Shown: positions 18,123-29,091 of the stretch, piece by piece
Layout: the number at the start of each line of letters is the position of its first letter
Numbering within the stretch: the stretch's first letter is position 1
NCBI RefSeq assembly: GCF_902499115.1
Contig: NZ_CABVPN010000011.1
Coordinates: forward strand, 148,755 to 212,754
DNA: 64,000 bases
DNA from: Burkholderia diffusa
GTDB lineage: Bacteria; Pseudomonadota; Gammaproteobacteria; Burkholderiales; Burkholderiaceae
Reading direction: 5' to 3'
The notes under the pieces: generated by a model
The model's input: only the letters and a program-made list of their open reading frames with translations
Databases searched by the model: none
Told to the model about the DNA's origin: nothing
Position numbers and translations under genes: made by a program

Positions 18123-18719
18123 TTACCCTGCCGGCCTGATGCCGGCCCACGGCGCCGTCATCGGTGCACTGAGTGCGAACAGGTCGAGCACGCGGGTGGC
18201 GGTCTGGTCGACGAGTTCCTCGATCGTCTTCGGCATCGCATAGAACGCGGGTAGCGGCGGAAACACGATGCCGCCCATTTCGGTCACGGCGGTCATGTTG
18301 CGCAGATGCGCGAGGTTGAACGGCGTTTCGCGCACCATCAGCACGAGACGGCGGCGTTCCTTCAGCGTGACGTCGGCTGCACGCGTGATCAGGTTGTCCG
18401 ACAGGCCGTGCGCGACGCTCGCGAGCGTCTTCATCGAGCAGGGCGCGATCACCATGCCATCGGTCGCGAACGAACCGGATGCGATCGTCGCGCCGACATC
18501 GCGCACCGAATGCACGACATCCGCCCGGCTTTCGACCTCGGCCTTGGGCAGCTTCAGTTCATGCTGGATATTGAGCCAGCCGGCGTTCGAAACCAGCAGA
18601 TGCGTTTCGACGCCGCCGGCGGCGCGCAGCAATTCGAGCAGCCGCACGCCATAGACTGCACCGGTGGCGCCGGTGATCGCGACGATCAGCCGGCGTGGCG
18701 GCGCACTGGGAGATGCCAT
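18123..18719 (-). CDS. ubiX: Flavin prenyltransferase UbiX
   Basis: 198 residues (E. coli 189). UbiX makes prenylated FMN, the cofactor of UbiD-type decarboxylases in ubiquinone synthesis. The N-terminus holds the FMN loop ITGATGAVYGVRLLELL. Other family marks are GSFATDGMVIAPCSMKTLASVAHGLSDNLI (catalytic Ser/Cys zone) and the MVRETPFN box. It lies 13 bp after grxD in a leftward run hemA-prfA-prmC-grxD-ubiX. Confidence 0.95.
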   Translation of the reverse strand: MASPSAPPRRLIVAITGATGAVYGVRLLELLRAAGGVETHLLVSNAGWLNIQHELKLPKAEVESRADVVHSVRDVGATIASGSFATDGMVIAPCSMKTLASVAHGLSDNLITRAADVTLKERRRLVLMVRETPFNLAHLRNMTAVTEMGGIVFPPLPAFYAMPKTIEELVDQTATRVLDLFALSAPMTAPWAGIRPAG

Positions 18720-18732
18720 CGGGAAGGGGGCG

Positions 18733-19044
18733 TTACGCGGCGGCGAACAGTTGCTGCAGTTCGCCGGACTGGTACATCTCCATCATGATGTCCGACCCGC
18801 CGATGAATTCGCCCTTCACGTACAGCTGCGGGATGGTCGGCCAGTTCGAGAATTCCTTGATGCCCTGGCGGATTTCGTCGTCCTCCAGCACGTTGACCGT
18901 CTTGAACTGGTCGACGCCGCAGGCCTTCAGCACCTGCACGGCGCGGCCCGAGAAGCCGCACATCGGGAATTGCGCGTTGCCCTTCATGAAGAGCACGACC
19001 TGGTTTTCGTCGACGATTTGCTTGATACGTTGTTGGGTGTCCAT
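18733..19044 (-). CDS. grxD: Monothiol glutaredoxin, Grx4 family
   Basis: 103 residues. The CGFS active site appears in FPMCGFSGRAVQ near residue 29, and WPTIPQLYVKGEFIGGSDI supplies the cis-Pro and the glutathione contacts. These proteins bind [2Fe-2S] clusters with glutathione and deliver them to targets. It is part of the prfA-prmC run; 67 bp separates it from prmC. Confidence 0.96.
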   Translation of the reverse strand: MDTQQRIKQIVDENQVVLFMKGNAQFPMCGFSGRAVQVLKACGVDQFKTVNVLEDDEIRQGIKEFSNWPTIPQLYVKGEFIGGSDIMMEMYQSGELQQLFAAA

Positions 19045-19111
19045 GACTGACCTTGCGTTTGCGGGGCGTTAGAACGAAATGATAGCGGATTTCAACCGGG
19101 CGGGCCGGCCA

Positions 19112-19954
19112 TCAGCCGGGCAGGCGGCCACCCGTCGTGCGTTCGATCGCGGCCAGATCGGCGAGCGACTGGACCGAAATGAAGCCGCGTGACACGAGCA
19201 AGGCGCGCACGGCTTCGGCCTGGTCGTAGCCGTGCTCGATCCATAGCGTGCCGCCGGGTCTCAGGTAGGCGCCGGCGCCCGCGACGATCGTGCGGATCGC
19301 GCTGAGACCGTCGGCATCGTCGGTGAGCGCGCCGCGCGGCTCGAACCGCAGGTCGCCCTGCGCGAGGTGCGGATCGTGCTGCGCGATGTACGGCGGGTTG
19401 CTGACGATCGTGTCGAACGCGAGTGCCGGATCGAGCGCGGCGTACCAGTCGCTCTGCAGCCAGTGCAGCGGGCCGCCGGGGCGGCGCGCGTCGAGCAGCT
19501 TGTTCGCGTTGCGTTGCGCGACTGCGAGCGCGGCCGGCGAACGGTCGAGCGCCCACACGCGCGCATCGGGCCGTTCGGCGGCGATCGACACGGCGATCGC
19601 GCCACTGCCGGTGCCCAGGTCGAGCACCGTCGGATGCGGTCGTCCGTCGATCGCGTCGAGCGCGGCTTCGACGAGCAGTTCGGTTTCGGGGCGCGGGATC
19701 AGCACATCGGGCGTCACGTCGAACGGCCGGCCGAAGAACTCGCGCATCCCGACGAGCTGCGCGACCGGCTCGCCGGCTACGCGGCGCGCTTCGAGCGCGC
19801 GATAGCGTTCGACCGCGGCAGCGTCGAGCGGCACGTCGCCGCGCGTGATCAGTTGCGTGCGGGTCCAGCCGAGCGCGTGCGCGAGCAGCACGCGCGCATC
19901 GACCGCGTCGAGCGGCGACGCGCGCAGCAGATCGTCGGCGGTGGTGTCGGGCAT
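19112..19954 (-). CDS. prmC: Peptide chain release factor N5-glutamine methyltransferase
   Basis: 280 residues (E. coli 277). PrmC methylates the Gln of the GGQ motif of release factors. The helical N-domain is followed by the SAM motif VLDLGTGSGAIAVSIAAERP (about residue 115) and the catalytic NPPY box in VSNPPYIAQ (about residue 185). It starts 7 bp after prfA, the gene of its substrate, so the two are probably translationally linked. Confidence 0.96.
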   Translation of the reverse strand: MPDTTADDLLRASPLDAVDARVLLAHALGWTRTQLITRGDVPLDAAAVERYRALEARRVAGEPVAQLVGMREFFGRPFDVTPDVLIPRPETELLVEAALDAIDGRPHPTVLDLGTGSGAIAVSIAAERPDARVWALDRSPAALAVAQRNANKLLDARRPGGPLHWLQSDWYAALDPALAFDTIVSNPPYIAQHDPHLAQGDLRFEPRGALTDDADGLSAIRTIVAGAGAYLRPGGTLWIEHGYDQAEAVRALLVSRGFISVQSLADLAAIERTTGGRLPG

Positions 19955-19961
19955 CGCGATC

Positions 19962-21044
19962 TCAGTCGGCGTCGCCGAGCGACGCGAGCAGTTCGGCCTG
20001 GTGCTCGCTGACGAGCGCGCTGATCAGTTCGTCGAGATCGCCGTCCATCAGCGCCTCGAGCCGGTACAGCGTCAGGTTGATCCGGTGGTCGGTCATCCGG
20101 CCCTGCGGGAAGTTGTAAGTGCGGATCCGCTCCGAGCGGTCGCCGGAGCCGATCAGGCTCTTGCGCGTCGCGGCTTCCTTCGCGTGCTGCTCGTGATACT
20201 GCTTGTCCTTGATGCGTGCGGCAAGCACCTTCAGCGCGCGATCCTTGTTCTTGTGCTGCGAACGGTCGTCCTGGCATTCGACGACGATTCCGGTCGGGAT
20301 GTGCGTGACGCGCACCGCCGAATCGGTCTTGTTGATGTGCTGGCCGCCCGCGCCGGATGCGCGGAACGTGTCGATCCGCAGGTCGGCCGGATTGATCTCG
20401 ACTTCGCCGATCTCGTCGGCTTCCGGCATCACCGCGACCGTGCACGCGGACGTATGGATGCGCCCCTGTGTCTCGGTCGCCGGCACGCGCTGCACGCGAT
20501 GGCCGCCCGACTCGAACTTCAGGCGCGAATACGCGCCCTGGCCCGCGATCCGCACGATCACTTCCTTGTAGCCGCCGAGATCCGACGCGCTCTCCGACAT
20601 CATCTCGACCTGCCAGCGCTGGCGTTCCGCGAAGCGCAGGTACATGCGCAGCAGGTCGCCCGCGAACAGCGCCGATTCGTCGCCGCCCGTGCCCGCGCGG
20701 ATTTCGAGGAAGATGTTGCGGTCGTCGTTCGGATCCTTCGGCAGCAGCATTTTCTGCAGTTCGACCTCGAGGCGGGCCATGCTCTCGCGCGCGCTGCGGA
20801 TCTCGTCTTCGGCGAAATCGCGCATCGACGGATCGGCGAGCAGCTCCTGCGCGGCGGTTTCGTCGTTGCGCGACTGGCGCCACAGCGCGTACTGCTCGAC
20901 GACCGGGCCGAGTTCCGCATGTTCGCGCGTCAGCTTGCGGTACTGGTCGAGATCGGCCGTGACGTTTTCGCGGCTCAGCAGGTCGTTCAGTTCGGCCAGC
21001 CGTGTGGACAGCTGGTCGAGCTTGCGTTGCATGCTCGTCTTCAT
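19962..21044 (-). CDS. prfA: Peptide chain release factor 1
   Basis: 360 residues, exactly the usual RF1 length. The catalytic GGQ loop is in RASGAGGQHINKTDSAVR near residue 235. The RF1 specificity tripeptide region (RVPATE) is present near residue 187, which fits RF1 (UAA/UAG) rather than RF2. It is between hemA and prmC, the standard proteobacterial order. Confidence 0.97.
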   Translation of the reverse strand: MKTSMQRKLDQLSTRLAELNDLLSRENVTADLDQYRKLTREHAELGPVVEQYALWRQSRNDETAAQELLADPSMRDFAEDEIRSARESMARLEVELQKMLLPKDPNDDRNIFLEIRAGTGGDESALFAGDLLRMYLRFAERQRWQVEMMSESASDLGGYKEVIVRIAGQGAYSRLKFESGGHRVQRVPATETQGRIHTSACTVAVMPEADEIGEVEINPADLRIDTFRASGAGGQHINKTDSAVRVTHIPTGIVVECQDDRSQHKNKDRALKVLAARIKDKQYHEQHAKEAATRKSLIGSGDRSERIRTYNFPQGRMTDHRINLTLYRLEALMDGDLDELISALVSEHQAELLASLGDAD

Positions 21045-21137
21045 GGTGTGGAGCGGCGCTCCCGGGGCAAGGGTATTCGGAAAGGATAGGCCGGCGGCGG
21101 GACAACGACCGGCCGGCGGCAGAGCAACCGGCCGGCG

Positions 21138-22436
21138 CTAGTGGCCAGACTGGTCGTTCGAGCGCGGCGCGTGCTGGTAGAAGCCGCGCATCAGGTCGAT
21201 CAGCGAATCGCGGTCGGCGCCGTTCACGCGGTTGAGCGCGCTCGTCGGGCCGTGGATCAGCTTGTTGGTGAGCGCCTGCGACAGCGCTTCGAGGACTGCC
21301 GCCGGATCGTCGCCGCGCGCGAGCAGCTTTTGCGCCTTCTCGACTTCCGCGCGGCGCAGCGCGTCGGCCTGCGTATGCATGTGACGAATCACCGGCACGA
21401 CGCTACGCGTGTCGAGCCACTGCATGAAATTCTGCACACGCGTCTCGATGATCGTCTCGGCTTGCGCAACCGCGGCCTGGCGCGATGCGTTGCCTTCGCG
21501 CACGATCGCGCCGAGATCGTCGACGGTGTAGAGGAACACGTCCTTCAGCTTGCCGACTTCCGGCTCGATGTCGCGCGGCACCGCGAGGTCGACCATGAAG
21601 ATCGGCCGATGGCGGCGTGCCTTCACCGCGCGTTCGACCGCGCCGAGGCCGATGATCGGCAGCGTCGACGCGGTGCACGACACGATGATGTCGAATTCGT
21701 GCATGCGGGCGGGCAGATCCGACAGCGGCATCGCGCGGCCGTTGAAGCGTTCGGCGAGCCGCTGGCCGCGTTCGGCCGTGCGGTTCGCGACGACGAGCTC
21801 GCGCGGGCTCTGCGCGGCGAAGTGCGTCGCGCACAGCTCGATCATCTCGCCGGCGCCGATGAACAGCACGCGCTGATCCGATACCTTTTCGAAGATGCGC
21901 TGCGCGAGGCGGACGGCCGCGGCGGCCATCGACACCGACTGCGCGCCGATCTCGGTCGTGCCGCGCACTTCCTTCGCGACGGCGAACGTCCGCTGGAACA
22001 GCTGGTTCAGGTAGGTGCCGAGCGCGCCGGCTTCGGTCGCGGTGCGCACCGCGTCCTTCATCTGGCCCAGAATCTGCGTTTCGCCGAGCACCATCGAGTC
22101 GAGGCCCGACGCGACGCGGAATGCGTGCCGGACGGCTTCCGACTGTGGCAGCGCGTAGACGTGCGGTGCGAGCTCGTCGACCGGAATCCGGTGGTACTCC
22201 GACAGCCAGCGAATCGCCCCCTCGCGTGCGGCCCGATCATCGGTCGCGCAATAGAGTTCGGTGCGGTTGCAGGTGGAGAGAATCGCCGCTTCGGGCGAAT
22301 TGGGCGCCTGGGGGCCGAGGAACACGTTCTTGAACGTGACGAGAGCCGGCTTGATTTGCTCGAGCGGAAACGCCACGCGTTCGCGCAGGGCGACAGGCGC
22401 AGTGTGGTGATTGATTCCGATCGTGAGGAGTTGCAT
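21138..22436 (-). CDS. hemA: Glutamyl-tRNA reductase
   Basis: 432 residues (E. coli 418). It makes glutamate-1-semialdehyde, the first step of C5 haem synthesis. GINHHTAPVALRERVAF lies at the N-terminus, the catalytic Cys in STCNRTELY near residue 56, and the NADPH site in VLFIGAGEMIELCATHF. A -10-like TATAAT (22462-22467, minus strand) overlaps the stop codon of the upstream response regulator gene, so hemA may have its own promoter. Confidence 0.96.
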   Translation of the reverse strand: MQLLTIGINHHTAPVALRERVAFPLEQIKPALVTFKNVFLGPQAPNSPEAAILSTCNRTELYCATDDRAAREGAIRWLSEYHRIPVDELAPHVYALPQSEAVRHAFRVASGLDSMVLGETQILGQMKDAVRTATEAGALGTYLNQLFQRTFAVAKEVRGTTEIGAQSVSMAAAAVRLAQRIFEKVSDQRVLFIGAGEMIELCATHFAAQSPRELVVANRTAERGQRLAERFNGRAMPLSDLPARMHEFDIIVSCTASTLPIIGLGAVERAVKARRHRPIFMVDLAVPRDIEPEVGKLKDVFLYTVDDLGAIVREGNASRQAAVAQAETIIETRVQNFMQWLDTRSVVPVIRHMHTQADALRRAEVEKAQKLLARGDDPAAVLEALSQALTNKLIHGPTSALNRVNGADRDSLIDLMRGFYQHAPRSNDQSGH

Positions 22437-22462
22437 ATCGAGGGCTATCGTTTAGCGCCATA

Positions 22463-23224
22463 TTATAGCGTTTCGGTGATTTCCTCACTCGCGGCATACC
22501 GGGCATCAGCGTGGCGCGGCCTCGAATTTGGGGGCTCGATCGGCACGCGGTCGAGCTGATAGCCGTAGCCGTAGAGCGGCAGAAGCCGGTAGCCATGCTC
22601 CGGAAGCAACTGCAGCTTGCTGCGCAGCCGGGACGCGTGCGTGTCGAGCGTGCGCGACTTCATGTCGCGGCGGCGGGCCCACACGGTTTCGAGGATATGG
22701 GCGCGCGACACGGGCCGGGACAGGTTCGCGAACAGCAGTTGCGCGAAGCGGAACTCCTTCGGCGTCAGCGAGACGACCACGTCGCCGAAGCGCACGAGGC
22801 CGTGGGTCGCATCGAATGCGTATTCTCCATACATTTCGCGGGAGCGATTCGGCGGCCGCCGGACGCCAGCGCGCCGGCTCAGCGCATTCACCCGTGCGAG
22901 CAGCTCGGGCCCGCTCACCGGGCGCACGAGGCAGTCGTCGGCGCCTGCGTGCAGGCATGACACGACTTCGCTTTCGCGCGGCAGCTGCATCACGGCGATG
23001 GCCGGCAGGCCGGGCAGGATCGCTTGCGCACGCGGAATGACCTCCTCGGCCGGCTGATCGCCGGCCCAATTGCAGGTGATCAGCATGTCGCAGGTGTCGG
23101 TGGCGAGCCACTCGAAGAACGCGGTGCTGGACGGAAACGTGTGGCACACGTGACCGCCGGCGAAGAGGAGGCGGTTCAGGAGCGCAGCATGACGTGCTTC
23201 CGGATCGATCAGGGCGATTCGCAT
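22463..23224 (-). CDS. Orphan OmpR-family response regulator with degenerate receiver
   Basis: 253 residues from ATG 23224. The C-terminal winged helix (about 140-230) is sound: VVSLTPKEFRFAQLLFANL and SRTLDTHASRLRSKL. The receiver is not. Aligned by eye, the phosphoacceptor position falls on Cys51 (in DMLITCNWAG), the usual acidic pair is reduced to one Asp (LIDPE), and the conserved Lys is Arg (CLVRPVSG). No histidine kinase is nearby. It probably works without classical phosphorylation. It lies 26 bp upstream of hemA in the same direction. An in-frame opening up to 23458 is not needed. Confidence 0.85.
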   Translation of the reverse strand: MRIALIDPEARHAALLNRLLFAGGHVCHTFPSSTAFFEWLATDTCDMLITCNWAGDQPAEEVIPRAQAILPGLPAIAVMQLPRESEVVSCLHAGADDCLVRPVSGPELLARVNALSRRAGVRRPPNRSREMYGEYAFDATHGLVRFGDVVVSLTPKEFRFAQLLFANLSRPVSRAHILETVWARRRDMKSRTLDTHASRLRSKLQLLPEHGYRLLPLYGYGYQLDRVPIEPPNSRPRHADARYAASEEITETL

Positions 23225-23395
23225 GAGGATTTCTTCAATACGGCTGCCGGAGCGCGCTTGCCATAACGTCGGGTCGGCCCCTACACTCGAATGTTCGCGG
23301 CGCCCGGCTGGTCTCGGGTTCGATGGATGAATCGATGCTAGTCGCTGGCAACGTTCACGCCTATGGGACGAATCTGAATTTATAGAAGGCGTCGA

Positions 23396-23650
23396 ATGAA
23401 CTGGTTTGGAATCCTTGTCCTGGGAGCGGCCGTCGGGCTGTTCGGCCGGTGGCTGCATCCGATGCGGCGCACGGGCCGGCCGGCATGGTGGATCGCGGTG
23501 CTGGTCGGCATCGCAGGCGCCGCCGCCGCGCGCATGGCCGGCAATCTCTCTGGACTGTTTTACGATGGCGAAACGCTCGAATGGCCGGTCTGCACCGGTG
23601 TCGCGTTCCTCGCCGTAGCCGTGACGGTCGCGGTGTCTGCCCGTCGCTGA
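23396..23650 (+). CDS. GlsB/YeaQ/YmgE-like small membrane protein
   Basis: 84 residues with three hydrophobic stretches (about 3-18, 31-48 and 64-81), Gly-rich first helix (GILVLGAAVGLFGRWLHP). It fits the transglycosylase-associated/GlsB stress membrane family in size and layout. The function is unknown. It is divergent from the response regulator gene and 18 bp upstream of the aminopeptidase P gene. Confidence 0.7.
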   Translation: MNWFGILVLGAAVGLFGRWLHPMRRTGRPAWWIAVLVGIAGAAAARMAGNLSGLFYDGETLEWPVCTGVAFLAVAVTVAVSARR

Positions 23651-23668
23651 AAGCTCTCAGGTGAAATC

Positions 23669-25483
23669 ATGAATGCCCGTCTCCCCGAAGTCTCGTCGGT
23701 GCCGGCCCGCCTCGCGCTGCTGCGCGGTGCGATGGTCCGCGAGGACCTGGCCGCCTATCTCGTGCCGTCCGCCGATCCTCACCTGTCCGAGTACCTGCCC
23801 GAACGCTGGCAGGCGCGCCGCTGGCTGTCCGGTTTCACGGGCTCGGTCGGCACGCTGGTCGTGACTGCGGATTTCGCGGGCTTGTGGGTCGACAGCCGTT
23901 ACTGGGTGCAGGCCGAGGCGGAACTCGCCGGCACGGGCGTCCAGCTGATGAAGATGACGGGCGGCCAGCAAAGCGCGCCGCATGTCGACTGGCTCGCTCA
24001 GAACGTGCCGGCCGGGGCGACGGTCGGTGTCGACGGCGCCGTGCTCGGCGTCGCGGCGGCACGCGCGCTGACGGCCGCGCTGAACGCGCGCGGCATCGCG
24101 CTGCGCACCGATCTCGACCTGCTCGACGCGATCTGGCCGGAGCGCCCGGGGCTGCCGGGCGACGCGGTGTTCGAGCACGTGGCGCCGCAGGCCGACACGA
24201 CGCGCGCAAGCAAGCTCGCCGAAGTGCGCCGCGCGATGCACGCGCAGGGCGCGCAATGGCATTTCGTGTCGACGCTCGACGATCTCGCGTGGCTGTTCAA
24301 CCTGCGCGGCGCCGACGTCAACTTCAACCCGGTGTTCGTCGCACACGCGATGATCGGCGCCGATCGCGCGACGCTGTTCGTCGCCGAAGGCAAGGTGTCG
24401 CCGGCGCTGGCCGCGTCGCTCGCGCGGGACGGCGTCGACGTTCGCGCGTATGACGCCGCGCGCGCGGCGCTCGCGGCGCTGCCCGACGGCGCGACGCTGC
24501 TGATCGACCCGCGCCGCGTGACGTTCGGCACGCTCGAGGCCGTGCCGGCCGGCGTGAAGCTGGTCGAGGCCGTGAACCCGTCGACGTTCGCGAAATCGCG
24601 CAAGACGTCCGCCGAGATCGAGCACGTGCGCGTGACGATGGAGCACGACGGCGCCGCGCTCGCCGAATTCTTCGCGTGGTTCGAGCGGGCGGTGAGCCGC
24701 GAGACGATCACCGAGCTGACGATCGACGAGCAGCTCACTGCCGCGCGCGCACGGCGCCCCGGCTACGTGTCGCCGAGCTTCGCGACGATCGCCGGCTTCA
24801 ACGCGAACGGTGCGATGCCGCACTATCGCGCGACGCCCGAGTCGCACGCGACGATCGCCGGCGACGGCCTGCTGCTCGTCGATTCGGGCGGCCAATACGT
24901 GACCGGCACGACCGACATCACGCGCGTCGTGCCGGTCGGCACCGTCAGCGATCTGCAGCGCCGCGATTTCACGATCGTGCTGAAGTCGATGATGGCGCTG
25001 TCGCGTGCGCGCTTCCCGCGCGGCATCCGCTCGCCGATGCTCGACGCGATCGCGCGCGCGCCGATGTGGGCGGCCGGGCTCGACTACGGTCACGGCACCG
25101 GCCACGGCGTCGGCTACTTCCTGAACGTGCACGAGGGCCCGCAGGTCATCTCGCACTACGCGCCGGCCGAGCCGTACACCGCGATGGAAGAGGGGATGAT
25201 CACGTCGATCGAGCCGGGCGTGTATCGGCCCGGCAAATGGGGCATCCGGATCGAGAACCTGGTCGTGAACCGCGCGGGCGGGCAGACCGAGTTCGGCGAC
25301 TTCCTCGCGTTCGAGACGCTGACGCTCTGTCCGATCGACACGCGCTGCGTGCTGGTCGAGATGCTGCATGAAGAGGAGCGCGCGTGGCTGAACACGTATC
25401 ACGCGACCGTGCGCGAGCGCGTCGGCCGGCACGTGAGCGGCGATGCGAAGGCGTGGCTCGACGCGCGCACGCAGCCGATCTGA
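23669..25483 (+). CDS. Aminopeptidase P family protein (M24B, Xaa-Pro aminopeptidase)
   Basis: 604 residues, three-domain long form as in eukaryote-like aminopeptidase P. Two creatinase N-domains (about 1-310) precede the pita-bread catalytic domain. Metal ligands are visible: Asp in LLVDSGGQY and GTTDITR, His in HGTGHGVGYFLNVHEGP, Glu in MITSIEPGVY and Glu in ENLVV. It removes an N-terminal residue before proline, probably in the cytoplasm as there is no signal. Confidence 0.92.
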   Translation: MNARLPEVSSVPARLALLRGAMVREDLAAYLVPSADPHLSEYLPERWQARRWLSGFTGSVGTLVVTADFAGLWVDSRYWVQAEAELAGTGVQLMKMTGGQQSAPHVDWLAQNVPAGATVGVDGAVLGVAAARALTAALNARGIALRTDLDLLDAIWPERPGLPGDAVFEHVAPQADTTRASKLAEVRRAMHAQGAQWHFVSTLDDLAWLFNLRGADVNFNPVFVAHAMIGADRATLFVAEGKVSPALAASLARDGVDVRAYDAARAALAALPDGATLLIDPRRVTFGTLEAVPAGVKLVEAVNPSTFAKSRKTSAEIEHVRVTMEHDGAALAEFFAWFERAVSRETITELTIDEQLTAARARRPGYVSPSFATIAGFNANGAMPHYRATPESHATIAGDGLLLVDSGGQYVTGTTDITRVVPVGTVSDLQRRDFTIVLKSMMALSRARFPRGIRSPMLDAIARAPMWAAGLDYGHGTGHGVGYFLNVHEGPQVISHYAPAEPYTAMEEGMITSIEPGVYRPGKWGIRIENLVVNRAGGQTEFGDFLAFETLTLCPIDTRCVLVEMLHEEERAWLNTYHATVRERVGRHVSGDAKAWLDARTQPI

Positions 25484-25545
25484 CGCCAGGCGCAACGAGC
25501 GACAACGGCCGCACGACGGCCGGACCATGATCGAGAGGGCAACCG

Positions 25546-26097
25546 ATGGCAGACACCGCAGTGATCGTGATCGACATGCAGCGCGGACTGGTGCAGCGGG
25601 CGCGGCCCGCGTACCGGCTCGACGACGTCGTGTCGGGCATCAACCGGCTGACGGCGGCGGCGCGCGCGGCGAACGCGCCCGTGTGCTTCGTGCAGCACGA
25701 CGGCGACGCGGACGACGATATCGTTCCCGGCACGCCCGGCTGGGAACTGCACGAGGAACTGATTGTCGGTCGTGCCGACTGGCGCATCCGCAAGCAGATG
25801 AGCGATTCGTTCCACGACACGCCGCTCGCCGCGCAGCTCGACGGCCACGGCATCCGCTCGGTGCTGATCTGCGGCTATGCGACCGAGTTCTGTGTCGATT
25901 CGGCTGCGCGCCGCGCGGCACTGCTCGGCTATCGGACGACCGTCGTGTCCGACCTGCACACGACGAACGAGCGCACGCACCTGTCGGCCGCACAGATCGT
26001 CGCGCATCACCACTTCGTGTGGGAAAACAATACGCTGTCGGGCAATTCGGTGACGCCGCGTCCGCTTGCCGACGTGCTCGCCGCGGAGTTCGCATGA
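25546..26097 (+). CDS. Isochorismatase-like cysteine hydrolase
   Basis: 183 residues. The Asp-Lys-Cys triad is traceable: IVIDMQRGLV near the N-terminus, Lys in RIRKQMSDSF, and the nucleophile Cys in GYATEFCVDSAAR near residue 112. Members hydrolyse amides, ureides or vinyl ethers; the substrate is not predictable. Its stop overlaps the start of the next gene by four bases (ATGA), so the two are coupled. Confidence 0.87.
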   Translation: MADTAVIVIDMQRGLVQRARPAYRLDDVVSGINRLTAAARAANAPVCFVQHDGDADDDIVPGTPGWELHEELIVGRADWRIRKQMSDSFHDTPLAAQLDGHGIRSVLICGYATEFCVDSAARRAALLGYRTTVVSDLHTTNERTHLSAAQIVAHHHFVWENNTLSGNSVTPRPLADVLAAEFA

Positions 26098-26717
26098 CGA
26101 TCAAGGCGGTGGTGTTCGATTTCGGCGGCGTGCTGATCGACTGGAGCCCCGAGTATCTGTACCGGCAACTGATTCCGGACGAAGCCGAGCGCCGGTGGTT
26201 CCTCACGCATGTGTGCGCGATGGAGTGGGTGATCCGGCAGGACGGCGGGCAGACGATCGACGAAGGGACGAGCGAGCTCGTCGCGAAGTTTCCGGCGCAC
26301 GAAGCGCTGATCCGCGCGTTCTACGCGCGCTGGCACGAGATGATCGGCGGCGTGCTCGACGAAGGCGCCGCGCTCGTCGACCGGCTCGACGCGCAGGGAA
26401 TGCCGCTCTTCGGGCTGACCAACTGGTCCGCGCAGACGTTTCCGTATGCGTGGGACAACTTCACGGTGCTGCGGCGCTTCAAGGACATCGTCGTGTCGGG
26501 CCGCGTGAAACTCGTGAAACCCGATCCGGCGATCTACCGTGAAATGCATGCGCGGATCGATCCGTTCCTGCCGGGCATCGCGCCGCACGAACTCGTGTTC
26601 ATCGACGACAATGCGAAGAACGCGGCGGCCGCGACGGCGCTCGGCTGGCACGGCATTCATCACACGAGCGCGGCCGCGACCGAGGCGCGTTTGCGCGAGC
26701 TGGGCGCGCTCGCGTAG
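26094..26717 (+). CDS. HAD superfamily hydrolase (haloacid dehalogenase-like, subfamily IA)
   Basis: 207 residues. HAD motif I is VVFDFGGVLIDWSP, in which the second Asp of DxD is Gly, so it may act as in YihX-like members; motif II is LTNWS, motif III the Lys in RVKLVKPDP, and motif IV FIDDN. Likely a small-molecule phosphatase. It overlaps the upstream isochorismatase-like gene by four bases. Confidence 0.85.
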   Translation: MTIKAVVFDFGGVLIDWSPEYLYRQLIPDEAERRWFLTHVCAMEWVIRQDGGQTIDEGTSELVAKFPAHEALIRAFYARWHEMIGGVLDEGAALVDRLDAQGMPLFGLTNWSAQTFPYAWDNFTVLRRFKDIVVSGRVKLVKPDPAIYREMHARIDPFLPGIAPHELVFIDDNAKNAAAATALGWHGIHHTSAAATEARLRELGALA

Positions 26718-26735
26718 TCTTCCGGCAGACGGATG

Positions 26736-26765
26736 AAAAAAAGCGGGCCACGAGCCCGCTTTTTT
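26736..26765. terminator. Bidirectional terminator
   Basis: AAAAAAAGCGGGC, CACGA, GCCCGCTTTTTT between the converging HAD hydrolase and ettA genes. Confidence 0.92.
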
Positions 26766-26836
26766 CGTTTTGCGGAGCCGGCAGCGGCCGCTTTCTGCAT
26801 CCGGCTCCGCGTGGCCGGGTGCCCGGGCTGCTCCGT

Positions 26837-28504
<1,668 letters not shown>

Positions 28505-28693
28505 TTGGGTGTGAAAGTCAGAAAAGGTTGAGACGGCCGCGCAGCTCGCGGGCGTGCGTGGCGTCGGGAAATTCGGTACGGAGCGTGCCGCGCGGGGCGC
28601 GGCGGTGTCGCCGCGGGTTGGCGGCGCGAGCGCGTATTGTACTTCGCCGCCGGCTGCCGCTGGCACCGCGCAGGCCATCCGGCCGACCCGCGT

Positions 28694-29002
28694 TCACAGC
28701 CACGCGGCGACGCCGCCGTGCTCGGAGCAGGTGCCGCGCCGATGGCGGCTGAAACTGTACGTGCCGTCGCGGCAGCGCGCGCTCGCGCCCTCGGGCACGC
28801 GGCCCGATTTCGAACGGGCCGGCGCATGGACGGTGTCGCCGTCGCGATTGCGGTACGTGTCGTGCCGGTCGAGGTCGGCTTCGTTAGCGTAGCCGGGCGA
28901 CGCGCGGTACGCGTGCGCCGCGGGCGGCAGGGCGGCACACGCGACGAACAGCGCGGCCGACAGGGTCGCGATGCGCGTCATGCGGCGGAGCAGGGCAGGC
29001 AT
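28694..29002 (-). CDS. DUF3761 domain secreted protein
   Basis: 102 residues with a signal peptide (hydrophobic 14-30, likely cleavage after AHA). The C-terminal DUF3761 motif is complete: ARCRDGTYSFSRHRRGTCSEHGG, with two Cys probably forming a disulphide. The function is unknown. ATG 29002 fits the signal peptide; the longer in-frame opening to 29149 does not. Confidence 0.8.
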   Translation of the reverse strand: MPALLRRMTRIATLSAALFVACAALPPAAHAYRASPGYANEADLDRHDTYRNRDGDTVHAPARSKSGRVPEGASARCRDGTYSFSRHRRGTCSEHGGVAAWL

Positions 29003-29091
29003 GGTCGCTCTCCGGATGTCGTTGTCGGGTGCGGGCCGCATGTTAGCCGATCGGCCGAAGATCGTTGCCGCAGCCCAGCGGGGCAGCGACG

